The notes under the pieces were generated by a model, which saw nothing but the letters and a program-made list of their open reading frames with translations, made no database searches and was not told the origin of the DNA. Below are positions 1 through 9,428 of a DNA stretch of 64,000 nt, piece by piece (within the stretch, counting starts at the first letter, position 1; each line of letters begins with the position of its first letter). Made by a program: the position numbers and the translations under genes. The stretch is from contig NZ_QXED01000002.1 of NCBI RefSeq assembly GCF_003583365.1, positions 496,001 through 560,000 of the forward strand. The letters run 5' to 3'. This DNA is from Fibrisoma montanum. GTDB lineage: Bacteria; Bacteroidota; Bacteroidia; Cytophagales; Spirosomataceae.

Positions 1-2
1 TC

Positions 3-1241
3 TTTACGCTTTCGCCGGCTTTTCTGGTCAGTCAGAACCTGATGGTCGATGTGCCGCTGGTGGCCCTCATGCTTGCCTTTTTCTATGTGCTATTAACACC
101 CCGTATGCCTACCGACCGGATGCGGTATCTGCTTGCTGGTGCTACGTTGAGTGTCTCGCTGCTGATCAAATACTCAAGCATACCATTGGTGGTTGTACTG
201 CTGGTCATTATTCTGTTCAGAAAGCACTATGCGTACCTATGGGCTGTGTTGATACCTATTGGGGTGTTGGCGGTATGGTCGTACGCCAACCTTCAGGAAT
301 ACGGCTCCATTCATCTGTTGGATCGACCGCGGGCTTCCTGGTCATTTGGTCGTTTTGCTCATACGATAAAAATGCTGCTCATTGGGCTGGGTGCTATTTC
401 GCCATTTACCCTGCTGTTCTACCTAGGCTTGATTCGGCGGCAACGCAGCCCGCCTACGGCCTGGGTAGTCCTGCCTTTGGGTGGTATGGTGGGTTTTGTG
501 ATGGCAACTTACACGCAGGTTATTTCTGAACAGGTGGCGTACCGGCTGCTATACGGCTTATTTCTGCTCAATGGCCTGGGATTGCTTGGCTTGACGACAC
601 GGCGGGGGAAGGACGTAGTCATGGCCGTACGTACTGGCCATAAGCCAGACGAGCCACCCTTTGTCTTTCTGCTTTGGGTGGGCTCGGTAGCGACATTTAT
701 GGTGCTGTTTTCGCCGTTTATGGCCACAAGGCACATCCTGCTGATGCTGCCCCCAATGCTGTTCCTGTGTGCTCCGCTGCTTAAGCGGGTTCCATCGGCC
801 ATCGCTGCGTTTGGGGTGGGATTCGCGTTCTGTCTGGGCGTAATGCTCGCCGTATCAGATTGGTGCTACGCTGATTTTTACCGGCAGACGGCGCGTGAAA
901 TCCGTAAACAATTGCCGTCAGATCGGCGGGTGTGGGCATTGGGCCACTGGGGATGGCAGTGGTACGCTACTCAGGCTGGTATGCAACCTTACGAATCGGG
1001 GCTGTCGCCCTTGAAAACAGGCGATTACGTAGTGATACCGCTTGGCGTAGACCGTCAGACGCTGAGTGCTGATGTTCGAACCAGGGTGGTTAAACGCATC
1101 GTACCAAACGGTACGTTACTCACTTTTTTTTCGACCGGTCACGTTGCCCGGTTTTACGCAGGCACGTCGTGGCATCTGACGAGGGCGCCGATCGATACGG
1201 TCGTTATCTACGAAGTGGCGGGAAGATACCCTAAGCCCTGA
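3..1241 (+). CDS. ArnT/GT39-like membrane glycosyltransferase, 5' truncated by the window
   Basis: The frame is open from base 3, so the first ATG (42) is probably internal and the true start lies upstream of the window. The visible 413 residues are mostly hydrophobic, with about eight predicted membrane segments and a short soluble tail. The opening part, with the SPAFLVSQNLMVDVPL context, fits the loop of dolichyl-phosphate-mannose or ArnT-type (GT39/GT83) transferases in which an acidic residue precedes a membrane helix. Such enzymes move a sugar from a lipid-phosphate carrier onto a lipid or protein on the periplasmic side of the inner membrane. The catalytic first loop is missing, so the substrate cannot be inferred. 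It ends with TGA about 300 bases before the regulator pair and is probably a separate transcription unit. Confidence 0.7.
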   Translation, partial: FTLSPAFLVSQNLMVDVPLVALMLAFFYVLLTPRMPTDRMRYLLAGATLSVSLLIKYSSIPLVVVLLVIILFRKHYAYLWAVLIPIGVLAVWSYANLQEYGSIHLLDRPRASWSFGRFAHTIKMLLIGLGAISPFTLLFYLGLIRRQRSPPTAWVVLPLGGMVGFVMATYTQVISEQVAYRLLYGLFLLNGLGLLGLTTRRGKDVVMAVRTGHKPDEPPFVFLLWVGSVATFMVLFSPFMATRHILLMLPPMLFLCAPLLKRVPSAIAAFGVGFAFCLGVMLAVSDWCYADFYRQTAREIRKQLPSDRRVWALGHWGWQWYATQAGMQPYESGLSPLKTGDYVVIPLGVDRQTLSADVRTRVVKRIVPNGTLLTFFSTGHVARFYAGTSWHLTRAPIDTVVIYEVAGRYPKP

Positions 1242-1541
1242 TCACCTTTGACCCACCGGCGGAAAACGAGGGACGTAACGCCGGGGTGTTTCCGGAACCC
1301 TCCGCGATGCTTATCTTTGTCGTACGGGCTTACTGAAGGTGCCAACGGAAAACCAGCCCCGTGTTGCCGGAACACGTAGTAGGCACCCTGTTTCAGGGAC
1401 CAGCATGTCCGGTTGTACCCACCTGTTTTCGTACTCGCAGCCTGGCCTGCATCAGCGCGGTGTCGGCCAGTGCAGTTAGACAGAAGAGATACGCTGGCCG
1501 TCTGAAAGCAGGCTGCGCCGTAAGTAACCAATAGCTTTTGC
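1242..1541. other. 300-base intergenic region with hairpin-rich leader
   Basis: No convincing gene is visible; the long minus-strand reading frame here lacks a plausible start, composition or recognisable motif. The region holds a -7-like box at 1312-1319 and, downstream of it, a run of short perfect stems between 1338 and about 1410. It ends directly at the ATG of the response regulator gene, so it is best read as promoter plus a 5' leader of about 215 bases. Confidence 0.5.
1289..1319 (+). promoter_or_regulatory. Candidate Bacteroidota sigma-70 promoter for the regulator/kinase pair
   Basis: TATCTTTG at 1312-1319 matches the -7 consensus TAnnTTTG. TTTC at 1289-1292 is one base off the -33 TTTG, with a 19-base spacer inside the usual 17-23 range. 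Transcription would begin near 1325, giving a long structured leader before the ATG at 1542. Confidence 0.4.
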
Positions 1542-2216
1542 ATGAAAATTCTATTAGTCGAAGACGAAGATCGGTTGGCTTCGTTTATCCGCAAAGGTAT
1601 GTCGGCCGAAGGGTATGAGGTTGAAGTGGGCTATGATGGACGTACGGGCCTGTCGCTGTTTCGCCGGGATATATATGACATTATCATACTGGACGTGAAT
1701 CTGCCCCAAATCAATGGGTTTGAACTGTGCCGGTTGATTCGGTCGGAGAACGAGACCGTTGCCATACTGATGCTGACTGCTTTGGATAGTATGGCCGATA
1801 AGTCGGATGGCTTTAACGCCGGCGCCGACGATTACCTCACCAAACCGTTCGAGTTTCAGGAATTGCTGCTCCGGGTCAGAGCGCTGATGCGTCGGCACGG
1901 CGGTTCCAAACAAACCCAGGTTCTCCGGCTGGCCGATCTGGAACTGAACCTGGATACTAAAACCGTAACGCGAGCCGGCAAACGCATCGACCTGACCACC
2001 CGCGAATACTCGCTGATGGAATACCTGATGCTCAACAAGGGGAAAATTATTTCGCGGGTAGATATCAGCGAACGGGTCTGGAACCTGAATTTCGACAGCA
2101 ATACCAACGTGATCGACGTGTATATCAGTTACCTGCGTAAGAAGATAGACAAGGATTTTTCGCCCAAATTGCTACACACTATTGTTGGCATGGGGTATGT
2201 ACTTCGTGAGGAGTAA
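1542..2216 (+). CDS. OmpR/PhoB-family response regulator
   Basis: A 224-residue two-domain regulator of standard family length. The receiver domain (about 1-115) has the acidic pocket E7/D8, the phosphoacceptor D51 in IIILDVNLP, a conserved Thr/Ala pair near LMLTALD and the switch lysine in LTKPF. A winged-helix DNA-binding domain follows (about 128-222), with RKK..YLR-type contacts near VDVYISYLRKKI. It should be phosphorylated by the kinase encoded 24 bases downstream and then activate or repress transcription. The composition resembles Bacteroidota regulators of envelope or metal stress, but no target is evident. The ATG at 1542 gives a full receiver domain and is well supported. Confidence 0.93.
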   Translation: MKILLVEDEDRLASFIRKGMSAEGYEVEVGYDGRTGLSLFRRDIYDIIILDVNLPQINGFELCRLIRSENETVAILMLTALDSMADKSDGFNAGADDYLTKPFEFQELLLRVRALMRRHGGSKQTQVLRLADLELNLDTKTVTRAGKRIDLTTREYSLMEYLMLNKGKIISRVDISERVWNLNFDSNTNVIDVYISYLRKKIDKDFSPKLLHTIVGMGYVLREE

Positions 2217-2240
2217 GAACTGATTGCCCAAAACGTCCTC

Positions 2241-3596
2241 ATGCTCATCCGGAATCGCCTGACAATCATTTTTACGCTGCTGGCTACGGCTATTCAGGTC
2301 ACGCTGTCGCTGCTGGTTTGGTACTTCTATTCAGTGTACCGGCAGGAAGAGTTCTACAGCCGACTGGAGTCCAAAGCCCGTGTGGCAGGTCGGTTGCTGA
2401 TTTCCCGGCGGCATCTGCACGACGACTTTTTTAAAAACATGGTACGTACCGATCTGCTCACCATCGTGGAGGAGCAAATCAGTATTTATGACCACCGGCA
2501 CAACCTGGTGTTTACCAACCGAACCTTAAAGGAGTCAGATTACTACAAAGAGAAAATTCCGCTGCTCGATACCGCTTCGCTGATTGAGTTCAGATCCGGC
2601 CATCTGGAATCTATTGTGATTCCATACCGCGACCGGGGACAGCTATTCTACATCTTTGCCTCGGGCTACGACCGAATCGGCTTTTCGAAACTAAGTGCGC
2701 TCCAGCAGATTCTGCTGCTGGCAAATCTGCTGGGCTTTACGCTGACCGTACTGGCCGGCTGGTACTTCTCGGGGCGGGTGCTGAAACCTATTTCCCAGAT
2801 CGTGGACGAAGTAGAACAGATCAGCGCCGTCGATTTGCATAAACGGGTACACGAAGGAAACCGCCGGGACGAAATTGCCCAACTGGCCATGACCTTTAAC
2901 CGGATGCTGTTCCGGCTCGAAGATGCGTTTGTTTCGCAGCGCAGTTTTGTCTCGCATGCGTCGCACGAACTCCGTACACCCCTCACCAATACGCTGGGTA
3001 CACTGGAAACCTCGCTGCGGTACGACCAGAACCCGGCGGACTGGCGCGACAGCATGGAAGTTGCCGTGGATGAGCTGAAAAAAGTAATCACGCTGACTAA
3101 TGGGCTGCTTGGTCTGGCCAAAGTGACCGATGGGGCCGTTGCGCTAACAGCCGTTCAGGTTGATGACTGCCTGCTCACGGCTATCGAGCAGGTACAGACT
3201 AAGTATCCGGGGCGTAGCTTACCACTCCAGTTTGTGACGACCGAGAACGAGTCGTTCACGATAAAAGGGAACGCAACTCTACTGACTACGGCTTTGCTGA
3301 ACGTACTGGATAATGCCTGTAAATATTCAGGAGAAGCGGTTTCTGTTCAGCTTGAGTCCAGGAGTGAACAAGTCACGGTAACGGTAACCGACCAGGGGCG
3401 GGGCATTTCTGAAGCGGATGTAGCGTACATTCTTGACCCGCTTTACCGGGGCAGTAACGTAGAAGGTGTGCCGGGCTACGGAATCGGCCTGGCCGTAACG
3501 CAGAAGATCATTGAGTTGCACCAGGGCACCATGCAGATTACCTCCAGGGTAGACCAGGGCACCACTGTATCGATTAGTTTGCCCAACCAGGTGTAG
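2241..3596 (+). CDS. HAMP-domain sensor histidine kinase
   Basis: A 451-residue inner-membrane kinase: a first membrane helix at about 7-29, a periplasmic sensor segment of about 120 residues, a second helix at about 156-177, HAMP at about 178-231, and a HisKA domain with H242 in SHASHELRTPL. A HATPase domain follows, with the N-box DNACKYS near residue 358 and G-boxes DQGRGIS and YGIGLAV. Classic EnvZ/QseC-type layout without PAS domains. It lies 24 bases after the response regulator and is surely co-transcribed with it. The signal sensed is unknown. The kinase core is complete, so it should be active. Confidence 0.93.
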   Translation: MLIRNRLTIIFTLLATAIQVTLSLLVWYFYSVYRQEEFYSRLESKARVAGRLLISRRHLHDDFFKNMVRTDLLTIVEEQISIYDHRHNLVFTNRTLKESDYYKEKIPLLDTASLIEFRSGHLESIVIPYRDRGQLFYIFASGYDRIGFSKLSALQQILLLANLLGFTLTVLAGWYFSGRVLKPISQIVDEVEQISAVDLHKRVHEGNRRDEIAQLAMTFNRMLFRLEDAFVSQRSFVSHASHELRTPLTNTLGTLETSLRYDQNPADWRDSMEVAVDELKKVITLTNGLLGLAKVTDGAVALTAVQVDDCLLTAIEQVQTKYPGRSLPLQFVTTENESFTIKGNATLLTTALLNVLDNACKYSGEAVSVQLESRSEQVTVTVTDQGRGISEADVAYILDPLYRGSNVEGVPGYGIGLAVTQKIIELHQGTMQITSRVDQGTTVSISLPNQV

Positions 3597-3992
3597 CGGT
3601 TACGCATTGTCTGCTCTGTTGCTAAATCCAGTTGTCTTTTGGGTCAGTGTGGGCTAAAATATAAAGGAAGTAGATTACTTGGCTATCCTGCCAAATACCT
3701 AAATTTGATCAGTGTGAGCGGCTAAGGGTCTCTCATAGCGAGTAACACGCGCCTATCTTTCCTAAAAAGGAATTGGGCTACTGGCAAAGGCAGTTGATGG
3801 CTTTACCAAAAACTTGCACCTCGGCCAGAGCCTGCCCACCAATCTGTCTAAGTACTATTAGTGGCGGCAACGTTCGTGATATCTCCCTTAGTCCCCCCGA
3901 CCGTCTGGCCAGGGGGAGTTAATGACCAAAGTATACGTACGAATTGCGAAGCACATAGTCACAGGGATTCCCTTGACAACATACTGCGCTAG
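3597..3992. other. 396-base spacer between convergent genes, possible transposase debris
   Basis: No intact reading frame of interest is present. In two plus-strand frames around 3770-3875 short peptides (YWQRQL, then NLSKYY and, after a stop, WRQR) resemble the N-terminal part of IS66-type accessory transposase proteins, interrupted by a frameshift and a stop. This is weak and based on remembered motif patterns. The spacer otherwise separates the kinase stop (3596) from the stop of the small minus-strand gene at 3993. Confidence 0.3.
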
Positions 3993-4391
3993 CTATTTAA
4001 AAGTGGCAGGTGATAATACAAGTTTGCCATTACCACAGTAATTCACAGTACCAGGAGTATTCCATGCCAACACCACAGGTTTGGTCACATCCGTTACTTT
4101 AACGGTCCACATTTGTGATGGGTTATTCGTCCCTCCCGCGCCGACTGGCTTACAGGTTACGCAGGTACCATTGGTGATGGATAAGTTTTGTTGTGCAAAC
4201 GTTGAACCGCCGGTCTTTCCACCCCATTTAACAAGTAGATTTAACGTACCATTCCCACTTTTTTGAGTAACTACCTGATGATCATTTTTCAGCGCAGGAT
4301 TCTTGTCGCACCAAAGAATATTATGATTTTGTGCCGCTACAAAATGCCCGATGAATAAGGTCATTGACAGGGTAAAGAGTACTTTTTTCAT
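3993..4391 (-). CDS. Small secreted protein of unknown function, Cys-containing
   Basis: A 132-residue product with a clear signal peptide (MKKVLFTLSMTLFIGHFVAAQ, cleavage probably after AAQ). The mature part has four cysteines: one in the LWCDKN segment, a CVTC pair and one in NYCGNG. Beta-forming stretches (LNLLVKW, MWTVKVTDV, VVLAW) suggest a small disulfide-stabilised beta-sandwich. I do not recognise a family. It lies about 200 bases downstream of the large hybrid regulator on the same strand, with no terminator seen between them, so read-through is possible. The AT-rich start region and ATG at 4391 look genuine. Confidence 0.6.
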   Translation of the reverse strand: MKKVLFTLSMTLFIGHFVAAQNHNILWCDKNPALKNDHQVVTQKSGNGTLNLLVKWGGKTGGSTFAQQNLSITNGTCVTCKPVGAGGTNNPSQMWTVKVTDVTKPVVLAWNTPGTVNYCGNGKLVLSPATFK

Positions 4392-4588
4392 GATGATAGA
4401 TAATTAAGGATAGTTATATGCCTACTCACATCAGGGACTTTTCGGCTTTCTCCCATCCAACAGGTGCCTCCGTAAACTGTTTCCTATTGAGATGGAGCAA
4501 ACCTACAGCTACCGGCATGACAAAGTCCGTCAACAATGGGGCTAAATCCGTCAAAGTACAGGAAAATACCACCAAAAAAGTCTGACCA

Positions 4589-7426
4589 TCAGGCTTCCAG
4601 CATGGCAGATGGTACTCTACCAAACCGATTTTTAAAACTGCGGGCGAAGGAGCGGGCATCCTGGTAGCCTACCTGCGAAGCGACGATAGAAATAGGAAGG
4701 CGAGGATCAGTTTCGAGCAGCAGCCGGGCCCGGTTTAATCGCACTTCCTGTAGATATTGCACCGGCGTGAGACCTGTGAGCCGTTTCAACTGCCGGAGCA
4801 GTGTTGATTCACTCATGGCAAAGGTTTCGCTCAGAGCCGGAATTGTCAATATATCGCTGGCCAGATTAGCCTGAATGTACGCTTCGAAGGTTTCAAGCCA
4901 TTTCTGGTCGGTGGCCGACAAAGTCTGGCGGGTCGTCGTTTCGAGGCTTTCGATCAGAGCCTCCTGCCTCCGTACGGTCTGGTTTCTCAACAGGTTGGCA
5001 ATGCGGCCCAGCAGTTCTTCCTCATCGAAGGGTTTGGTCAGGTAATCATCCACCCCAATGCGCAGGGCCTGCAGCCGGTCGCCCGGTTCGGCCCGGGCCG
5101 TGAGCATCACTACCGGAATGTGCCGGGTAGCGTCGCCGGATTTCAGGTTTTCGAGCAGCGTGTACCCATCCATCACGGGCATCATCAGGTCACTCAGCAC
5201 CAGATCAATGGATGGTTTGGCGGAGGCTATCTGCTGCAGGGCTTCTTTGCCGTTTTCGGCAGTAATGACCCGGTAGCTATCGGCCAACAGTAGCTGGATG
5301 TACGACCCTAAACCAGCGTTGTCTTCAACTACCAGAATGGTTGGTCTGGTAGTAGCGCTGGATTTAGAGCCGCCGTTTTCGAAAGGAAGCTGCGCAACGG
5401 GTATGGATACCCTGTCCAGATCGGCCCGCTCCGGAGCAGGCAGTGGCGAAACAGTCGGGTTTTCTGTATCAAGTACCCTGATTGGCCACGAAGCCGAAAA
5501 AACGCTGCCTTCACCCAGCGTACTTTCTGCGCGGACGTCCCCGTTCAGTAACTTCGTGTACTCATGGCAGATAGACAGGCCGATTCCCGTTCCGCCGGCC
5601 AGGGAACGCTTCTTCTGACTGGTCTGAAAAAAACGATCGAACACCTGCGGGAGGTCGTCGGGATGGATACCGGGGCCGGTGTCGGCTACCCGCAACGAGA
5701 GCTGCCCGTGCTGTATTGCTACTGCAACGTCCACGCTTCCAGCCACCGGCGTAAACTTAAAGGCATTGGAGAGCAGGTTGTAGAGAACCTGCCGGCATTT
5801 CTCCCGGTCGAGATCAGCCACCCGTTCGGGATCAATCTGTATCGTATACCCATACTGGATTTTCTTCCAGTGGGCCAGTGATTCAAACTGACTGAGGTGT
5901 AGCTCGAAAAATGATTTGAGCGCGGTAGGTTCCTCGTTGAGGGGCATCTTGCCTACCTCGAGCTTGCGCAGGTCGAGAATGTCTTTCACCATCAACTCCA
6001 GTTGCCGGGCACTATGGCTGACCGATTTGAGAAGCAGGGTTTGTTTGTCGGATAACTGGTTTTCTTTGAGTAGCGAGTTGACAGGGCCCACAATCAGGGA
6101 AAGCGGGGTACGCAGCTCATGGCTTATGTTAGCAAAAAAACGGGTTTTGGCCGCGTCGAGGCTTTCGAGCCGGTGGGCCTGGTGCTGGATCGTCGTGTTT
6201 TGTTTAATCAGCAGTTGTTTGGCCCGGCGCTGTTTATGGTAGCCAATGTAGAGACCACACGCCAGCAGCAGTACCAGAAAAAGAATAATGGCCGAAAAAA
6301 CCAGCTGGTTGTTTTTCAGCCGCAGGGCCAGTTGTTGTTCTTCGAGTTGGGTCTGGCGGTATTTGCTCTGGTAGCGGGCATCAATCTCGATTACTTTTTC
6401 GTTGGCGTCCTTTTCCCGCAACGCAAGCTCCATCCGGTAGCCTCTCTCAATATTGGCCAAAGCCGAATCCAGCTGACCCAGCTGTTTGTAGATCCGGCCC
6501 CGAAAGCGGTAGTAGCCGGCAATGGCAGCGTGTTGTTCGTGGCCTTCGGCAATGGCCCGGCTGGCTGCGGCAATCGTTGAGTCGTTGTAGACCATCGCCC
6601 AGCGAAAATCGTTTTGCTGAAAATACAGACTGGCAACGGCACTCAGCATGTAGCTACGCCCGGTATGATCGCCCAGTTGCTGATACAGGCGGGCAGCCAG
6701 CCGGGAATGATGCATTCGTTCGTCGACCGCTGATTTGGGCAGCAGCATATTCAGTAACATACGGCTGATGGCTTCTTCAAGGAGTAACCGATGGCGCTGA
6801 GCTGTATTGAGCGCGTCGTAGGCGTAGTGCAGGGCCGCTTCTTCCGTGCCAAACAACCGTTCCCATGAAGACCGGCGAACAGCGTAGTAAGGATACACCG
6901 TAGCCAGGCCGTAGCGGTCAATGTCCGCTTTTGCCCGTTCCAGATGGTGCCGGCTGTTTTCCTGACGACCAATCTTTTCATACAACAGGGCGATAGCCAG
7001 ACAGGCTCTGGCGTGAGTTTCTGCCAATCCATTTGGCCGGCTTTCCTGTTCGACGCGCAGCAGTTTTTGTAACGCCTGGTCGTTCTGTTCGTCCCGTTCG
7101 AGGGCAGAGGCTTCTACCAGCCGAACCTGAATGCCCAATGGGGAGTGAAGCCGCCCGGCTGCTTTCAATGCCTTGAGTAACGACCCGCTGACGACGATGG
7201 CGCTATCATTCCGGAAGGCCCGCAGGTGAGCCTCTGCGCGGGCTAGTTGCCGCGTCGCGACGACGTCCGAAAGTGATCCGGGCTGCGCCGGTAGATGGGT
7301 AATAGAAGCGCCCCATACAGCACAGAACACGAAAGAAACAACAAGGTATTGGTTAGCAAGGACCAACAGAGCTGTTTTGCGGATGACTTCAGCAAAAATA
7401 CCGGAGTGGTTCGGTTTGGCTGACAT
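4589..7426 (-). CDS. One-protein hybrid two-component regulator (TPR, kinase, receiver, AraC)
   Basis: A 945-residue one-protein two-component system. The N-terminus has a hydrophobic export segment (about 17-45), followed by a long alpha-helical periplasmic region with tetratricopeptide-like repeats (about 55-360). A single membrane helix (about 372-394), a coiled coil and HisKA with H436 in ANISHELRTPL come next. Then follow HATPase (N-box LSNAFKF, G-box DTGPGI), a receiver domain with phosphoacceptor D746 in DLMMP, and an AraC/HTH_18 DNA-binding domain at the C-terminus (about 845-940). Known polysaccharide-sensing hybrids of this class carry a beta-propeller sensor; here the sensor is TPR-like, so the ligand may be a peptide or protein partner. 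No SusC/SusD pair lies next to it. Confidence 0.9.
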   Translation of the reverse strand: MSAKPNHSGIFAEVIRKTALLVLANQYLVVSFVFCAVWGASITHLPAQPGSLSDVVATRQLARAEAHLRAFRNDSAIVVSGSLLKALKAAGRLHSPLGIQVRLVEASALERDEQNDQALQKLLRVEQESRPNGLAETHARACLAIALLYEKIGRQENSRHHLERAKADIDRYGLATVYPYYAVRRSSWERLFGTEEAALHYAYDALNTAQRHRLLLEEAISRMLLNMLLPKSAVDERMHHSRLAARLYQQLGDHTGRSYMLSAVASLYFQQNDFRWAMVYNDSTIAAASRAIAEGHEQHAAIAGYYRFRGRIYKQLGQLDSALANIERGYRMELALREKDANEKVIEIDARYQSKYRQTQLEEQQLALRLKNNQLVFSAIILFLVLLLACGLYIGYHKQRRAKQLLIKQNTTIQHQAHRLESLDAAKTRFFANISHELRTPLSLIVGPVNSLLKENQLSDKQTLLLKSVSHSARQLELMVKDILDLRKLEVGKMPLNEEPTALKSFFELHLSQFESLAHWKKIQYGYTIQIDPERVADLDREKCRQVLYNLLSNAFKFTPVAGSVDVAVAIQHGQLSLRVADTGPGIHPDDLPQVFDRFFQTSQKKRSLAGGTGIGLSICHEYTKLLNGDVRAESTLGEGSVFSASWPIRVLDTENPTVSPLPAPERADLDRVSIPVAQLPFENGGSKSSATTRPTILVVEDNAGLGSYIQLLLADSYRVITAENGKEALQQIASAKPSIDLVLSDLMMPVMDGYTLLENLKSGDATRHIPVVMLTARAEPGDRLQALRIGVDDYLTKPFDEEELLGRIANLLRNQTVRRQEALIESLETTTRQTLSATDQKWLETFEAYIQANLASDILTIPALSETFAMSESTLLRQLKRLTGLTPVQYLQEVRLNRARLLLETDPRLPISIVASQVGYQDARSFARSFKNRFGRVPSAMLEA

Positions 7427-7772
7427 TGTGAATTCAGGTAAGTAGCGACTTCAGCCGGCCATCAGGGTTCAGACCGAAGCAAAGAACCAATGACGCTGCC
7501 AGCCGTTGTACCCTTCGGTAATAGGGTCAGGTTCATGGCTGAGAAGCTGGATGTATGACGGCTACATTCCTCTATTGAATTAATAATTATTAAAAATGCA
7601 AGATTTAATTTTCATTAATGAAGATAAATGTTTCTTCCGGCACCGAAATTTCGTTTTCGGTAGTAATCCGTGAGATAGCCTGTACACCTTCGCATTCAGC
7701 CCGGTGCCACTGGTTTTTAAGCGACCATTACGCTGCTTGCTCAGCAGTGGGAACGGCTGAAACGCCTATGGG
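7427..7772. other. 346-base intergenic region upstream of the hybrid regulator
   Basis: No gene is visible. An AT-rich stretch at about 7575-7630 probably holds the promoter of the minus-strand regulator gene, although no clear TAnnTTTG box was found. A small perfect hairpin (CCGAAA at 7643-7648 with TTTCGG at 7655-7660) could end transcription of the amidase gene coming from the right. Confidence 0.4.
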
Positions 7773-9428
7773 TTAGTTATAGTTGGCCGGTATCCGACGC
7801 GCTTTGGTGGCCTGCTCGAAGGCGTAGCCAATTTTCAGAAGCTTGTCTTCTTCAAACGGTCGTGCAATAAACGTCATGCCAATGGGTTCGCCGTTTGGTT
7901 TGTAACCCATCGGTACGGTCAGACACGGGTAATTAGCGGCAGCGGCCTGGCCTGCGCTCCGGTTATTGATCGATAAGATGACGTCCAACCGGTGTTGTTG
8001 CATGGGCTTTTCGAAGTAGCTCACGCCACTTTTGCGGATGCTGGCGCGCAGCTTCACCATGTCTTCGTCGGTCGTGGTGGTTTTAGTAACGCCCGCAATC
8101 CGGCCCTGCCCGTAAGGCATCCGCCTGGTCGAGTCCTGTTTATTATACGCCAGAATATCGGCTACCGAACGGTATGTAAGCTTAGTCGATCCGTAGTTAC
8201 GGATGTAGGCCGGCAGATCGGCATTCATATCGGCGTTTAACAGCGTACCGAACCCTTCATTGGGAGCCTGTTCCAGCTCAATTTCAATCACCGTGCCTCC
8301 CCGCGACCGGATGGTTTCGACCTGCAGCGCGTAGACCGAGTCTTTCAGCAGCGGTTTAAAAGCACCGAACCGGAGACTGGTCAGGCTGCCCGATTTTACG
8401 TCCTGCCAGTACGGCCTGTCTTTTGGGTTGTTCTTTGTGGCCGGGTCAGTGGGGTCTTCGCCCGTCATAGCCGACAACAGAATAGCCGCGTCGGTTACCG
8501 TGCGCGTCATGGGGCCGGGCGTATCGAAAGTGCTCGAAATGGGCACGATGCCACCCCGGCTCAGTAAACCCGTAGTGGGCTTCAGCCCGACAAGCGAATT
8601 GGCACTCGACGGCGACAGGATAGAGCCGGATGTTTCGGTGCCGACCGCAGCAGCGGCATAGTTGGCGGCTATGGTTGAGCCACTGCCCGAACTTGAGCCG
8701 CCCGTATCGAACCGTTTGCGGCCGTAGGGGTTCAGGGTCTGCCCGCCCATAGCGCTGTAGCCGTTGGGGCAGTCGAGACACATAAAGTTAGCCCACTCGC
8801 TCAGGTTGGCCTTTGCCAGCAGGATAGCCCCTTTCTCCCGTAACCGCTCCACAATGAAAGCGTTTTTGGTGTCGACGTTCTGGCTGAACGCCTGCGCCCC
8901 GGCCGTAGTGGGCAGCCCGCTCAGGTTGATGTTGTCTTTCAAAATAATGGGCATCCCAAAGATTGGGTGGGCAGACGCCGATCTGGTTTTGTCGCGTTGG
9001 CGGGCTTCGGCCACAGCGCGGGGATTGACAGCAATGAGGTTGTTGAGATACAGGTCGCGGCTGCTCTCGTACAGAGCAATCCGGTACAAATACCACTGGG
9101 TCAGCTTTTCGTAGGTGAGCTTGCCAGCCTGAATATGCGCCTGCAGGGTCGGTATGTCCTGCTCCAGAATCAGCGGTTTCAGGCGCTGGTAGTCGGCCGC
9201 CGTGAAATGGGTCAACTGACCGGCAATCTGTTGGAGCAGGCTGTTTTTGTCAAGGTTTCTGGACTGAATCAGTTTGAAGCGCATTCGCTGCGACTCGTGG
9301 GTCGTAGTGGCGGCTACTTCGGCCGTTTCGTCGTAAGGGGTCCAGGCGGGTAAGGTATTTTTCTGCGTTTTCTGCGCAACCTGGCATGAAACGAATGTCA
9401 TCAGGAGCAGAACAATGGACTTTTTCAT
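7773..9428 (-). CDS. Amidase-signature family protein, exported
   Basis: A 551-residue member of the amidase signature (AS) family, which hydrolyses carboxamides with a Ser-cisSer-Lys triad. The catalytic lysine lies in PIILKDNINL. The Gly/Ser-rich signature TGGSSSGSGS and downstream VGTETSGSILSPSS supply the serines, and the family block GLKPTTGLLSRGGI follows. An N-terminal signal peptide with a lipobox-like C at about residue 15 (SCQVAQ) suggests export, probably as a lipoprotein. Cytoplasmic GatA paralogues lack such a leader, so it is not part of tRNA amidotransferase. The substrate is unknown; secreted homologues in Bacteroidota are often annotated as peptide or cell-wall amidases. It stands alone on the minus strand. 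Confidence 0.9.
   Translation of the reverse strand: MKKSIVLLLMTFVSCQVAQKTQKNTLPAWTPYDETAEVAATTTHESQRMRFKLIQSRNLDKNSLLQQIAGQLTHFTAADYQRLKPLILEQDIPTLQAHIQAGKLTYEKLTQWYLYRIALYESSRDLYLNNLIAVNPRAVAEARQRDKTRSASAHPIFGMPIILKDNINLSGLPTTAGAQAFSQNVDTKNAFIVERLREKGAILLAKANLSEWANFMCLDCPNGYSAMGGQTLNPYGRKRFDTGGSSSGSGSTIAANYAAAAVGTETSGSILSPSSANSLVGLKPTTGLLSRGGIVPISSTFDTPGPMTRTVTDAAILLSAMTGEDPTDPATKNNPKDRPYWQDVKSGSLTSLRFGAFKPLLKDSVYALQVETIRSRGGTVIEIELEQAPNEGFGTLLNADMNADLPAYIRNYGSTKLTYRSVADILAYNKQDSTRRMPYGQGRIAGVTKTTTTDEDMVKLRASIRKSGVSYFEKPMQQHRLDVILSINNRSAGQAAAANYPCLTVPMGYKPNGEPIGMTFIARPFEEDKLLKIGYAFEQATKARRIPANYN

Noticed and set aside
1208-1594. 128-codon minus-strand frame across the regulator leader
   Set aside because: Overlaps the start of the response regulator, has no motif and its composition is typical of non-coding sequence.
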